The position numbers were made by a program, and so were the translations under genes. DNA of 29,269 nucleotides from CAZKAP01 sp964550895 (lineage in GTDB: Bacteria; Bacteroidota; Bacteroidia; Flavobacteriales; Flavobacteriaceae), in contig CAZKAP010000039.1 of the NCBI GenBank assembly GCA_964550895.1, positions 1-29,269 of the forward strand, written 5' to 3'. Positions 9,071-18,214 of this stretch are shown piece after piece; position 1 is the stretch's first letter, and each line of letters opens with the position of its first letter. The notes beneath the pieces were generated by a model. It worked only from the letters and a program-made list of their open reading frames with translations, made no database searches and was not told the origin of the DNA.

Positions 9071-9366
9071 AAAAACTGTCCGACACCCAAAAAAAGGAAG
9101 TTGCCATCGGTATTGCGGTCGGTTTGATCGCCAATACTCTGGGTACGCTGGCCTACATCTGGATCTTTTCGGATTACGGCGTTGCAGAGACCTTTCGGGT
9201 GGCCCGGCAGTACGACTATGACGGTTCGCTGCTGGCCCTGGGAGCCATACTCAACATACTGGCATTCTTCGGCTTCCTCAGGATTAAACGCGATCTGAGG
9301 GCCCGGGGAGTACTTATCGCCACCATGGCATGTGCTTTGCTGGTACTGATACTAAAGTTTATCTAG
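9067..9366 (+). CDS. small membrane protein of unknown function between surE and lpxB
   Basis: This 99-residue protein has no function I recognise. It starts with GTG at 9067, overlapping the surE stop as GTGA, and its TAG stop is followed directly by the GTG of lpxB. It is thus locked between the two by translational coupling. A lysine-rich N terminus (KKLSDTQKKE) precedes a hydrophobic helix at about residues 13-33. A polar loop with YGVAETFRVARQYDYDG follows, then a helix at about 53-70, a basic RIKRDLRARG turn, and a last helix at about 80-98. Three membrane segments with a positive loop suggest an inner-membrane protein. The neighbour lpxB hints at an envelope role, but that is inference only. 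Confidence 0.85.
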   Translation: MKKLSDTQKKEVAIGIAVGLIANTLGTLAYIWIFSDYGVAETFRVARQYDYDGSLLALGAILNILAFFGFLRIKRDLRARGVLIATMACALLVLILKFI

Positions 9367-10500
9367 GTGCGCTACTACATTATCGCCGGGGAACCTTCGG
9401 GCGACCTGCACGGATCCAATTTGATCGCCGCCCTCAGGGAAAGGGATACCCGGGCACAAATCCGATGCTGGGGAGGTGACCGCATGCGTGAGGCGGGTGG
9501 GGACCTGGTGAGGCACTATAAGGATCAGTCTTTTATGGGATTCCTTGAAGTCCTGAAAAACCTGCCAACTATATTCAGGAACCTGAGCTTCTGCAAGGAA
9601 GATATCTCCGCCTTTCAGCCTGATGCGCTGATCTTCATCGACTTTTCGGGCTTCAACCTGAGAATTGCGAAATGGGCAAAAAAACAGGGTATTCCCACCC
9701 ATTATTACATCTCGCCACAGATCTGGGCCTCCAGGGAGAATCGCATCAAGGCCATCCGAAGGGATATCGACCACATGTATGTAATCCTCCCCTTCGAAAA
9801 AGATTTCTACGAAGAAAAGCACGGCTATCCGGTAACCTTTGTGGGACACCCCCTTCTGGATGCAATCGAAAATTACAGGAGTGGGGAAAAACGGGATGTA
9901 CACGAGACCTACGGACTCAAACCTGAACTGCCGGTATGGGTGCTGCTACCCGGAAGCAGGAGGCAGGAAATAAACTACATGCTGCCTGTTATGCTCGAGG
10001 TGTGCGATCACCTGCACGGTTATCAGTTCGTCATCGGGGCCGCCCCCAGCATCGGTAAGGAAGTATACGAAGCACTCCTGGGCGAACGAAAAATCCCTCT
10101 GGCCTACGGGGCTACATACGACCTGCTCTCTGTTGCACACGCGGCTATGGTCACCAGTGGGACCGCAACACTGGAGACGGCACTCTGGGAAGTGCCCCAG
10201 GTGGTCTGCTACAAGGGAAATTGGATCTCCTACGAAATAGCGCGGAGGATCATTCGACTGAAATACATTTCTCTGGTTAACCTGATTCTCGACCGACCCG
10301 TGGTCAGGGAGCTGATCCAGGGCGAATTCAATACCCGGAGTCTACTCGCAGAGGTAGAACGACTCACCGAACCCGAAACCCGGGAGAAGATGCTGGCCGA
10401 ATACAAAATACTGGCCGCTAGGTTGGGTGGCTCGGGTGCAAGTGCCAAGGCCGCAGATGCCATCATGGCCCACGCGAAAGAGCGGGCTTCGACCCGTTAA
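9367..10500 (+). CDS. lpxB: lipid-A-disaccharide synthase LpxB
   Basis: Glycosyltransferase (GT19) that joins UDP-2,3-diacylglucosamine to lipid X to form lipid A disaccharide at the inner face of the inner membrane. The 377-residue product begins MRYYIIAGEPSGDLHGSNL, the diagnostic LpxB N terminus. It continues with family signatures FIDFSGFNLRIAKWAKK, YYISPQIWASRENR, VGHPLLDAI, LLPGSRRQEI and VTSGTATLETAL. The start is GTG at 9367, placed directly after the stop of the preceding small gene with no gap. The next gene starts about 66 bases downstream. Nothing is missing from the family motifs. Confidence 0.97.
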   Translation: MRYYIIAGEPSGDLHGSNLIAALRERDTRAQIRCWGGDRMREAGGDLVRHYKDQSFMGFLEVLKNLPTIFRNLSFCKEDISAFQPDALIFIDFSGFNLRIAKWAKKQGIPTHYYISPQIWASRENRIKAIRRDIDHMYVILPFEKDFYEEKHGYPVTFVGHPLLDAIENYRSGEKRDVHETYGLKPELPVWVLLPGSRRQEINYMLPVMLEVCDHLHGYQFVIGAAPSIGKEVYEALLGERKIPLAYGATYDLLSVAHAAMVTSGTATLETALWEVPQVVCYKGNWISYEIARRIIRLKYISLVNLILDRPVVRELIQGEFNTRSLLAEVERLTEPETREKMLAEYKILAARLGGSGASAKAADAIMAHAKERASTR

Positions 10501-10566
10501 ACCTGAACTATAGGTATCCCTTTCGCTTATATGAAGGATACCGGAGAAGATGAGAAATACATTACC

Positions 10567-11085
10567 ATGCCAGTAAAAACATCCATTCGAATCCTGAGCT
10601 GTCTCGGACTGTTGACGATCGTTCTCCTGGGCGGTGGGTGTTCATCGACACGGAAAACGATGAGGGAAACCCCGGCCGACCGAGTGGTACGAACGGCCCT
10701 CGAATACAGGGGTACACCCTATGCGTATGGAGGAAACGACCGCAGAGGTATGGACTGTTCCGGCCTGGTACACCTGGCCATCGAATCCGAGGGAATCGAC
10801 TTTCCCAGGGTATCCCGCCAGATGGCTAAAGAAGGAAGGAAAATTTCCCTGGCGGCTGCCGAGGCAGGGGACCTGCTCTTCTTTCGCACGGGAAGGCGAA
10901 ACCGAATCAGCCATGTGGGGCTGGTCACCGAGGTCAAAAAAGGGGAGATTTTCTTTATTCATGCCACCACCCGCAAAGGAGTGATCGTCTCTTCGCTGAA
11001 TGAGCCCTATTGGAGTCGTGCATACCGCCGCATCCGAAGAGTACTTCCCCTAAGGGGTGAATCCGCAAACGCCCGTAGGCCTTAA
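10567..11085 (+). CDS. NlpC/P60-family cell-wall endopeptidase, lipoprotein
   Basis: Predicted cysteine peptidase that cuts within peptidoglycan stem peptides. From the ATG at 10567 the protein has 172 residues with a clear lipoprotein signal, ending LLGGGC (acylated Cys25). An in-frame ATG at 10531 would add twelve charged residues ahead of the signal and is less likely. The single NlpC/P60 domain spans about 38-160. The active-site Cys64 lies in MDCSGLV, His116 in ISHVGL and His132 in FIHAT. Preceding Tyr and Gly residues (GTPYAYGG) are typical of the family. It lies between lpxB and comEC, with 15 bases before the latter. It resembles Spr/MepS-type hydrolases, but the exact bond cut cannot be told from sequence. 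Confidence 0.92.
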   Translation: MPVKTSIRILSCLGLLTIVLLGGGCSSTRKTMRETPADRVVRTALEYRGTPYAYGGNDRRGMDCSGLVHLAIESEGIDFPRVSRQMAKEGRKISLAAAEAGDLLFFRTGRRNRISHVGLVTEVKKGEIFFIHATTRKGVIVSSLNEPYWSRAYRRIRRVLPLRGESANARRP

Positions 11086-11100
11086 TCTCAATTCCATCCT

Positions 11101-13053
11101 GTGTTGATATTTCGTATCCCAACGGTGCGTTACGGTCTGTCTATTGTATTGGGTATACTCCTCTCGACCTGGCTGCCCGGTTATGGCGATGGCGCGACTC
11201 GTATCGTCCCGGCCTTGCTGCCGCTGGTGCTGGTAGTATTGCTGTACCGCCGAACCCGGACGGCGGATTTCGGAATCTGCCTGATCTGTGTCCTGGCCGC
11301 TCCACTGCGAATGCCGGATTCCTTATTTGCAAATGCCTCCCTGCCCGAAGGGCTCATCGACGAAAAGCCCCGTGTACTGTCTTTCCAGACGCAGAAGGAA
11401 CTTTCGTTCCATCGATACATCGTTCAACTCAAAGGAACCGAAGCCGTTCGACTCGTCTGCAGATGGCCCGGACTTGAAGCAGGGCAGAGCTACTTCGTAT
11501 GGGGACGGGTACTGCCCTATCCGGCCAAAAGATCCCCATGGGATTTCGATCAGGAGGCCTATGGCAGACTGCAGGGGGCCCATGGGATCATTCGAATAGA
11601 CAGCGTGCTTCGGACCGACTCACCGGCCGTGGCGCCCTTCCCGGACCCTGGGGAATGGCTCGGCAGCCGGGTGGATGAACTTTCCCGCATACCCTGGCAG
11701 CGGGAGCTGCTTAGGGCGTTTCTACTGGGACAGGGACAGGGCGTCAGCCCGGAAACGAGAACAAAGTTCAACAGGGCCGGACTCGGTCATGTGCTTGCCG
11801 TATCCGGCCTGCATACCGGCATAGTATTCGCCGTTTTATCCCTTTCACTAAGCCCGCTGAGGCGGTGGTTTCCCTATCCCCACCTCCCGGGCTTACTGGC
11901 TCTGATTCCGCTTTCCCTGTACGGATGGCTAACCGGAGGGCGTCCCTCAGTTACCCGGGCTATCCTCATGTGCGGGGCCTGGGTTGTCGCCCGCCACAGC
12001 GGGCGTCACACCCAGGGATATGCCATCTGGTCCCTGGCACTCTTCGCCTCGCTACTTTTCAGACCCTCAAGCCTCTTTAATCTCGGATTTCAGTTGAGCT
12101 TCTCCGCAGTTTTGGCCATAATCTGGGGTCATAACTGGCTCAGTTCCCGACTGGGGAACCGTGCTTCAGAACCCGTTAACCGGTATTTGATCCGTCCGGC
12201 GTGGTTTACCCTCTGCGCCCAGGCCGGAACCCTCCCACTGTCTCTGTACTATTTCGGACTCTTTCCCTGGCTCTTTCTGCCTGCTAACCTGATCGTGTTG
12301 CCGGCACTTCCTTTACTCATTGGACTGGGTATGCTGGGTACGGTACTCGCCATGTCCGGGCTGATTTTCGAGGAGTATGTGCGGCTCACCGAATTTCTCC
12401 TATCCCTTCTGGATCGCTTCCTCGCAATCTTCCAGCACCCTCCGTCCTTCCTGCTCACCGAACACCATCTGAGCCCCTTCGAAGTGGGTCTAGCCTACGC
12501 CGCACTGATTACAATAGCGGCGGTACTGGAAACACGGGGAAGGAGGTTCACGTGGATACTATTGCTTTTCGCCGTGCTCGGGTGTGCCCGAAATCTGCAC
12601 AGGCCGGAGATCCACCGTATTTGGATTACCCACGAATTCCGGGGAGGCCGTCTCTGGATGCAGCGAGGACCTGCCTTCAGTGGTACGAAAGATTCGTTAG
12701 GTCACGAGAAATACCGCAGGGCATGGATGCAGCGTCAGGGACTTGTATATCGGCCGGCACTTCCCGATCGGAATGTATACGATCTGCAAAGGGGGCGCTT
12801 TCTCGTGGCATTGGACAGCAGCCACTGGGTAATGCCCCCCGCCTTAGCAGCCGAAGTGCTCTGGCTCAGAGAAAACAGCCCGGTGCACCTCGACCAGCTA
12901 CTGGAACCATGTCAGGTGGGTCGCGTTGTGGCAGACGGCAGCAATTATACCTCCACGGTCGACCGCTGGGAACGCAGCTGCACTGTATACGGCATACCGT
13001 TCCACCGAACCGATCGGGATGGATACTTCGAATGGGACCTTAACGGCCGATAG
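11101..13053 (+). CDS. comEC: ComEC/Rec2-family DNA-uptake channel protein
   Basis: Polytopic inner-membrane protein thought to carry single-stranded DNA into the cytoplasm during natural transformation. The 650-residue product starts with GTG at 11101. It has membrane helices in the first 80 residues, a DUF4131-type region (about 30-190) and the Competence domain (about 210-490), with the signature GLGHVLAVSGLHTGIVF. About 150 residues follow the last helix, with no visible HxHxDH metallo-beta-lactamase motif. This short form is usual in Bacteroidota. Its stop codon (13051-13053) directly touches the stop codon of the convergent peptide transporter. No other competence gene is in the window, so actual transformability is unknown. 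Confidence 0.93.
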   Translation: MLIFRIPTVRYGLSIVLGILLSTWLPGYGDGATRIVPALLPLVLVVLLYRRTRTADFGICLICVLAAPLRMPDSLFANASLPEGLIDEKPRVLSFQTQKELSFHRYIVQLKGTEAVRLVCRWPGLEAGQSYFVWGRVLPYPAKRSPWDFDQEAYGRLQGAHGIIRIDSVLRTDSPAVAPFPDPGEWLGSRVDELSRIPWQRELLRAFLLGQGQGVSPETRTKFNRAGLGHVLAVSGLHTGIVFAVLSLSLSPLRRWFPYPHLPGLLALIPLSLYGWLTGGRPSVTRAILMCGAWVVARHSGRHTQGYAIWSLALFASLLFRPSSLFNLGFQLSFSAVLAIIWGHNWLSSRLGNRASEPVNRYLIRPAWFTLCAQAGTLPLSLYYFGLFPWLFLPANLIVLPALPLLIGLGMLGTVLAMSGLIFEEYVRLTEFLLSLLDRFLAIFQHPPSFLLTEHHLSPFEVGLAYAALITIAAVLETRGRRFTWILLLFAVLGCARNLHRPEIHRIWITHEFRGGRLWMQRGPAFSGTKDSLGHEKYRRAWMQRQGLVYRPALPDRNVYDLQRGRFLVALDSSHWVMPPALAAEVLWLRENSPVHLDQLLEPCQVGRVVADGSNYTSTVDRWERSCTVYGIPFHRTDRDGYFEWDLNGR

Positions 13054-14481
13054 CTATGCTCCTTCGAGTTCTTCCGGGCGCAGTTCGTGGTCCTCGGCAC
13101 CATGCGTCAGGCGCTTCAGCGGTTTCAGCAAGGAAATAATGACCAGCCCGATCAAAGACCAAATCACGGTAACCCCTGCAAAAACCAGGAACTCACCCGA
13201 AATCACCATTTCGTTTCCGAAAAGTCCTATATCGTATTCCGAGTTTTCCAATCTCTGAGACAGCTTACCGATTTCCGAGGCGAACTTATTTCCAAAACCT
13301 ACCGCAAACCAATAGACCCCCATGATCAGGGAGGCGTACTTCAGGGGCGCGAGTTTCGTGATAAAGGACAGGGACGTGGGTGAGGCGCAGAGTTCCCCTA
13401 TAGTATGGAAGAGGTAGGCCAGAACCAGCCAGTACATGGCCGAAGATCCCTGCTGCTGATACTGTACAGATGCGGCAGCCATAAAACTGAATCCAAGGGC
13501 CATGATCACCAGGCCCACGGCCATTTTGTAGAGTGAGGAAGCCTCCTTGCCCTTGTGCTTGCGCCGCATCCAGTAGTTGCTCACGACTATGGCGAAGATG
13601 ATGATGAAGAGCGAATTCACCGATTGAAACATGGCAGCCGGAATCTCGAAGAGACCCAGGAAATTCCGGTCGGTCTTCTGACTCGCATACAGGTTCATCA
13701 GACCACCTGCCTGCTCGAATGCCGCCCAGAAGAGGATAATGAGCAGGAAGGAAAGCAATAACACCTTGATTCTGTCCTTCTCGATGGCGGTCAGGGGTCG
13801 CTTCATTTCCGCTGCAGATTCCTCGCTGGCGGTTGAAGCCAGATTCCCGACGTGACTGAGGTACTTCTGCCCGTAGATGTAAACGACCTGTCCCAAAACC
13901 ATTCCGATGGCGGCCAACCCGAAACCGTAGTGCCAGTTGTATTTCTCACCGATCCAACCGCACAATAGGGGGGCCACCAGGGCGCCCAGGTTAATTCCCA
14001 TGTAGAAGATGTAGAAACCCGCGTCACGACGTTCGTCCTTAGGCCGGTACAGCCCGCCAACCATGGAGGAGATATTGGGCTTCAGTCCTCCCACGCCCAG
14101 GATGATAAACGCACAGCCCACGTAGAACGAAACCTCCGAATTCAAAGCCAGAACGCTGTGCCCGATCACCAGCAAGGCACCTCCCAGCATCACGGTCTTT
14201 CGTTGCCCCAGCAAACGGTCGGCCACCCAACCCCCGGGTACCGAGGACATGTACACCAACATGGTATAGATCCCGTACAGATTCAGGGCCTCCACATTGG
14301 ACCAGCCAAAACCGGGGTTGTCGGCAGTGGTCTCGGCTACCAGAAACAGGACAAAGATTCCGCGCATTCCATAGTAGGAGAATCGTTCCCACAATTCGGT
14401 AAAGAAGAGTACGTAGAGGCCTACCGGATGCCCGAGGAATTCCCGTTCATTTTCGGGTTTATTGGTGGAGGTTGCGTTCAT
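13054..14481 (-). CDS. proton-coupled oligopeptide transporter (POT/PTR2 family)
   Basis: Major facilitator-type symporter that imports di- and tripeptides with protons. The 475-residue protein has about twelve or more hydrophobic helices. It carries the POT signature in helix 1, FFTELWERFSYYG, with the proton-coupling ExxER motif at Glu29, Glu32 and Arg33. The second family signature is seen in GGLKPNISSMVGGLY and the following FYIFYMGINLGAL. The gene starts two bases after the stop of the dipeptidyl peptidase gene on the same strand, so the two probably share a message. The pairing means peptides released outside the inner membrane can be imported directly. It is somewhat short for the family, but no key motif is missing. 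Confidence 0.94.
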   Translation of the reverse strand: MNATSTNKPENEREFLGHPVGLYVLFFTELWERFSYYGMRGIFVLFLVAETTADNPGFGWSNVEALNLYGIYTMLVYMSSVPGGWVADRLLGQRKTVMLGGALLVIGHSVLALNSEVSFYVGCAFIILGVGGLKPNISSMVGGLYRPKDERRDAGFYIFYMGINLGALVAPLLCGWIGEKYNWHYGFGLAAIGMVLGQVVYIYGQKYLSHVGNLASTASEESAAEMKRPLTAIEKDRIKVLLLSFLLIILFWAAFEQAGGLMNLYASQKTDRNFLGLFEIPAAMFQSVNSLFIIIFAIVVSNYWMRRKHKGKEASSLYKMAVGLVIMALGFSFMAAASVQYQQQGSSAMYWLVLAYLFHTIGELCASPTSLSFITKLAPLKYASLIMGVYWFAVGFGNKFASEIGKLSQRLENSEYDIGLFGNEMVISGEFLVFAGVTVIWSLIGLVIISLLKPLKRLTHGAEDHELRPEELEGA

Positions 14482-14483
14482 TA

Positions 14484-16658
14484 TCAGAGGTTTTTAAGTA
14501 CGAATTGAGTCATGGTATGGTAGAGGTGATTGCGGGTATTCCCGCCGTATATTCCGTGATTTCGGTCCGGATAGAGCCTCCAGTCGAAGTCCTTTCCGGC
14601 CTGTATCAGAGCTTCGATCAGGCGCATGGAGTTCTGAACGTGCACGTTATCGTCTCCGGTACCGTGGATCAGCAAAAACTTCCCCTCGAGCTTTTCGGGG
14701 TAATTGAAGGGCGAATCCTGATCATAGCCCTGTGGGTTTTCCTGAGGGGTACGCAGGTAGCGCTCCGTGTAAATCGTATCGTAGAACCTCCAGCTGGTTA
14801 CCGGGGCTACCGCTATGGCCAGCTCGAATACATCGGCCCCTTTAAACAGGCAGTTCGTACTCATATGCCCACCAAAACTCCAGCCCCAGATACCGGTGCG
14901 CTCCTCATCGATGTAGTCCAAACCGGATAGCAGGCGTGCCGCCTCGATCTGGTCCTCGGTCTCGTACCGGACCAGATTCATATAGGTTGATTTTTTAAAG
15001 TCCCGACCCTTCAGTCCCGTGCCCCTACCGTCGACACAGGCAATGACGTAGCCCTCAGAGGCGAGTAACTGATGCCAGAGATCCCTGGAGTTCATCCAAC
15101 TGTCGGCTACCGACTGAGATCCGGGTCCGCTGTACTGGTACATAAGCAGGGGGTACTTCTTCGAAGCATCGAAATCCGGCGGCCTGATCATATACATATT
15201 GAGCTGCTCGCCGTTTACTTCCAGCGTTCCGAATTCCTTCGGAGACCACTGATAATCCGACAGGAGTTCCAGGATCTGGTTGTTATTGCGAATCTCTCGC
15301 ACCAGCCGGCCCTTACGAGAGAGGTGCAGGGTATACCTCGGAGGCGTCACCGAGGTCGAATGGGTGTGGATATAGTAGCGGTAATTTGCACTGAACCGGG
15401 CGGAATTCGTGCCCGGCTCGGGGCTGAGCAGTTGCTTCTTACGACCCCGGCTGTCTATGGAATACACATCCCTTCTGATGCTCCCGCGCTCCGCGGATTG
15501 ATAGAAAATCCGATCGTTTCCGGCATCGTACCCGTAATAGGCAGTAACTTCCCAGGGGCCATGGGTGATCTGAGTACGAAGGCTGCCGTCGCGGTTATAG
15601 AGGTAGATGTGCTTCCAGCCGTCCCGCTCGCTGGTCCAGATGAAGTGATCGTCCTTCAGGAAAGTCAGGTCGTCGTCGACGTCCACATAGGCCTCATCGG
15701 TTTCCCTGAGCAGCTCCTTCACGACCCCTGTTTTTGCATGTACGGCATACAAACGCAGGTCATTCTGGTGTCGGTTCAGGGTCTGAACGCTCAGGTGCTC
15801 TGGGTGGTTCATCCAGCGTATCCGTGGAATGTAGTACGACTGTTCGAGCTCGATGGTCTTCTTCTGCCCGCTGTTCAGGTCGTGAATGTGAAGGCTTACC
15901 TCGGAATTCTTCTCCCCGGCTTTCGGATACTTAAAGGTGTACGGAACGGGGTACAGCTCCTGGCCGTATACGTCCATGGAGAACTCGGGCACTTCGGACT
16001 CGTCGAATCGAAGGTAGGCCAGACGGCTGCCATCGCTGTTCCATTCGAAGGCACGGACGAAAGCGAATTCCTCTTCATACACCCAATCCGTCCTGCCATT
16101 GATGATCTCACGGTCCTTACCATCCCGGGTGAGTTGCGTGGTTTCCCGGTTTCTCAGGTCCAACACGTAGAGGTTGTTCTTGAAGACATAGGCCACCCGG
16201 GAACCGTCGGGCGATAACAGGGGGGACTGCACGGTCTGCTCGGAAACCGGTACAAGCACCCGTGAATTCAGGTCATAGACGTGGTAGACCCCTTCTGTGG
16301 AGCGCCTGTAGATCCGGCGTATATCCGATCCCAGTAAAACCTTTTGCTCATCCTGGCTGAACGCATAGGTAGTGAAGGCCGGAATACCGTCAGTGCCCGA
16401 TTCGACCAGTACACCCAGGGATTTCATGTCTTCGTAGGCATAGCGTTCTATGCGGCTCTTGCCCCCTGCCCGGTTGAGTACCGTGTATTGCTGTCCGTTT
16501 TTCAGTGACCGAAGGGCTTCCAGGCCCTGGGTACGAAAGGTACCGTTATTGATTTCCTCTACCGTGATCTTCCTGGCTTCCTGGGCCTGCAAAGCCGGGG
16601 AAAAGGACAGAGTAAGGCATACAAGGGCAACGGTTGCCCTCCATCGATTTGTCATCAT
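14484..16658 (-). CDS. dipeptidyl peptidase IV (S9 family, secreted)
   Basis: Serine exopeptidase that removes N-terminal dipeptides, usually Xaa-Pro or Xaa-Ala, from peptides in the periplasm. The 724-residue product has a signal peptide ending ALQAQ (about residue 26). A beta-propeller domain (about 40-470) follows, with the substrate-amine-binding motif DWVYEEEF at 191-198, then the alpha/beta-hydrolase domain. The triad is Ser594 in GWSFGG, Asp669 in GTGDDNVH and His701 in DRNHG. The Ser-Asp and Asp-His spacings fit the family; the latter (32) equals that of human DPP4. The two adjacent ATG codons (16658, 16655) are equally possible starts. It precedes the POT transporter by two bases and is divergent from the HMG-CoA reductase gene. 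Confidence 0.95.
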   Translation of the reverse strand: MMTNRWRATVALVCLTLSFSPALQAQEARKITVEEINNGTFRTQGLEALRSLKNGQQYTVLNRAGGKSRIERYAYEDMKSLGVLVESGTDGIPAFTTYAFSQDEQKVLLGSDIRRIYRRSTEGVYHVYDLNSRVLVPVSEQTVQSPLLSPDGSRVAYVFKNNLYVLDLRNRETTQLTRDGKDREIINGRTDWVYEEEFAFVRAFEWNSDGSRLAYLRFDESEVPEFSMDVYGQELYPVPYTFKYPKAGEKNSEVSLHIHDLNSGQKKTIELEQSYYIPRIRWMNHPEHLSVQTLNRHQNDLRLYAVHAKTGVVKELLRETDEAYVDVDDDLTFLKDDHFIWTSERDGWKHIYLYNRDGSLRTQITHGPWEVTAYYGYDAGNDRIFYQSAERGSIRRDVYSIDSRGRKKQLLSPEPGTNSARFSANYRYYIHTHSTSVTPPRYTLHLSRKGRLVREIRNNNQILELLSDYQWSPKEFGTLEVNGEQLNMYMIRPPDFDASKKYPLLMYQYSGPGSQSVADSWMNSRDLWHQLLASEGYVIACVDGRGTGLKGRDFKKSTYMNLVRYETEDQIEAARLLSGLDYIDEERTGIWGWSFGGHMSTNCLFKGADVFELAIAVAPVTSWRFYDTIYTERYLRTPQENPQGYDQDSPFNYPEKLEGKFLLIHGTGDDNVHVQNSMRLIEALIQAGKDFDWRLYPDRNHGIYGGNTRNHLYHTMTQFVLKNL

Positions 16659-16849
16659 CCGTTTGTAGTCTGTAGCAATGACTGCGCGACCGGCCCTGTT
16701 CTCAGGCTGTCCCGCCTTTGGTGTTAACTCGCAATATAATAAAGCCCGCCGGATTCCCCGGGACTATCTAAACGAAAAAGTACGGCGGTGTCGTATGGCG
16801 GGAGCCAACAGTGAGGTCCTCGGGGGTGTTTGCTTTTGCAGGTATCAGC

Positions 16850-16880
16850 TTGTAGCGGGCTGGGTCTGTGGCTATCTTTG
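16850..16880 (+). promoter_or_regulatory. Bacteroidota-type promoter for the HMG-CoA reductase operon
   Basis: TTG at 16850-16852 and TATCTTTG at 16873-16880 are separated by 20 bases. This matches the Flavobacterium consensus TTG-N17-23-TANNTTTG with a perfect -7 element. Transcription would begin about 13 bases before the ATG at 16900. This position rules out the long upstream extension of that reading frame as translated sequence. Confidence 0.75.
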
Positions 16881-16899
16881 TTTAAAAGTTTCGCACTAC

Positions 16900-18210
16900 A
16901 TGACCGCCTTTACAACGGGTTTTTCCAAACTCACCACAGACGAAAAACTGAACTGGCTGGCAGAACAATACACCGAGGATCCTGAGAAGACCAAGGCTTT
17001 GCTCCGCTCCTACCGACACAGCGACGAAGAATCCCAACGCAAGCACGAGGAATTCATCGAGAATACATTGAGCAATTTCTTCATGCCTTATGCGGTCGCT
17101 CCCAACTTCCTTATTAACGATCGGCTGCTCGCCCTTCCCATGGTTATTGAAGAGAGTTCCGTGGTCGCTGCGGCAAGTCGTTCTGCAAAGTACTGGCACG
17201 ATCGCGGAGGTTTCAGGGCCGAAGTGCAGGGACGGGATAAGATCGGACAGGTACACTTCACCTATGCCGGTCACCCCCATAGCCTGGAAAATTACTTCAA
17301 TTGGGTGCAGCCCCTGCTTTTCAAGGAGACGGAAGATCTTACGCGCAACATGCGTGAACGCGGCGGTGGCATACAGTCCATCGAACTGGTGGACAGCCGG
17401 GACGAATTGGAGAACTATTTTCAGCTCCATGCCGTTTTCCATACTTCGGACGCCATGGGTGCCAATTTCATCAACTCCTGCCTCGAACAGTTCGCCGAGA
17501 CCTTTATGCGCTGTACGGAAGATTTCCCTGACTGGAAGAGTAAAGACCGGCCCGAAATTGTGATGAGTATTTTAAGTAACTACGTGCCGAACTGTCGGGT
17601 TCGTGCCGAAGTCGAGTGTCCGGTGGAAAAGCTGATGGACACCCCGGAAGAGTCCTTACGGTTTGCAGAGAAATTCGTGCAGGCTATAAAGATCGCCGAT
17701 GCCGAACCCCACAGGGCTGTAACCCATAACAAAGGGATCATGAACGGGGTGGATGCCCTGCTGCTCGCAACCGGCAACGATTTCCGTGCCGTTTCGGCAG
17801 GAGTGCACGCCTATGCCAGTCATAGCGGCCGCTACCGCAGCCTGAGTCATGCCGAAATCAACCAGGGAACCTTTCACTTCTGGCTGGAGCTTCCCCTGGC
17901 CGTGGGCACCGTCGGAGGACTGACCGGCCTGCATCCGCTGGTGAAGCTATCTTTGGAGATACTCGGTAAACCCAGTGCCGAAGAACTTATGCAGTACATA
18001 GCCGTAGCCGGCCTTGCCCAGAATTTCGGAGCCCTGAGTTCACTGGTTACTCACGGCATACAGAGGGGACATATGAAAATGCACCTGCAGAACATCCTCA
18101 ATCAGCTCGGCGCAAAAACCGTGGAGAAGGAGGAGCTGATCAAGCAGTTCCGGGAGAAGACCGTGAGCGTCGCCGCCGTAAAACAGGCTCTGGAAGGGCT
18201 GAGGTCCTGA
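16900..18210 (+). CDS. mvaA: hydroxymethylglutaryl-CoA reductase, class II-type
   Basis: Reduces HMG-CoA to mevalonate, the committing step of the mevalonate route to isoprenoids. Some class II enzymes work in the opposite, degradative direction. The frame is open from 16678, but the ATG at 16900 (436 residues, MTAFTTGFSKLTTDEK) is chosen because a promoter lies at 16850-16880 and the upstream part resembles nothing. Family residues are visible: Glu84/Glu85 in MVIEESSVVAAAS, Lys278 in HNKGIMNG, Asp294 in ATGNDFRA and His391 in GIQRGHMKMH. The spacing follows the Pseudomonas mevalonii class II enzyme. It is followed after four bases by a GHMP kinase, which favours mevalonate synthesis and use over catabolism. 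Confidence 0.94.
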   Translation: MTAFTTGFSKLTTDEKLNWLAEQYTEDPEKTKALLRSYRHSDEESQRKHEEFIENTLSNFFMPYAVAPNFLINDRLLALPMVIEESSVVAAASRSAKYWHDRGGFRAEVQGRDKIGQVHFTYAGHPHSLENYFNWVQPLLFKETEDLTRNMRERGGGIQSIELVDSRDELENYFQLHAVFHTSDAMGANFINSCLEQFAETFMRCTEDFPDWKSKDRPEIVMSILSNYVPNCRVRAEVECPVEKLMDTPEESLRFAEKFVQAIKIADAEPHRAVTHNKGIMNGVDALLLATGNDFRAVSAGVHAYASHSGRYRSLSHAEINQGTFHFWLELPLAVGTVGGLTGLHPLVKLSLEILGKPSAEELMQYIAVAGLAQNFGALSSLVTHGIQRGHMKMHLQNILNQLGAKTVEKEELIKQFREKTVSVAAVKQALEGLRS

Positions 18211-18214
18211 CGTC

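Noticed and set aside
15072..16217. Long plus-strand frame of 381 codons
   Set aside because: It is antisense to the dipeptidyl peptidase IV gene, whose motifs and signal peptide are complete; a high-GC shadow frame.
16678..16899. Upstream in-frame extension of the HMG-CoA reductase gene (74 extra residues)
   Set aside because: The extension has no family resemblance and contains the best promoter of the window (16850-16880); the ATG at 16900 fits the family start.
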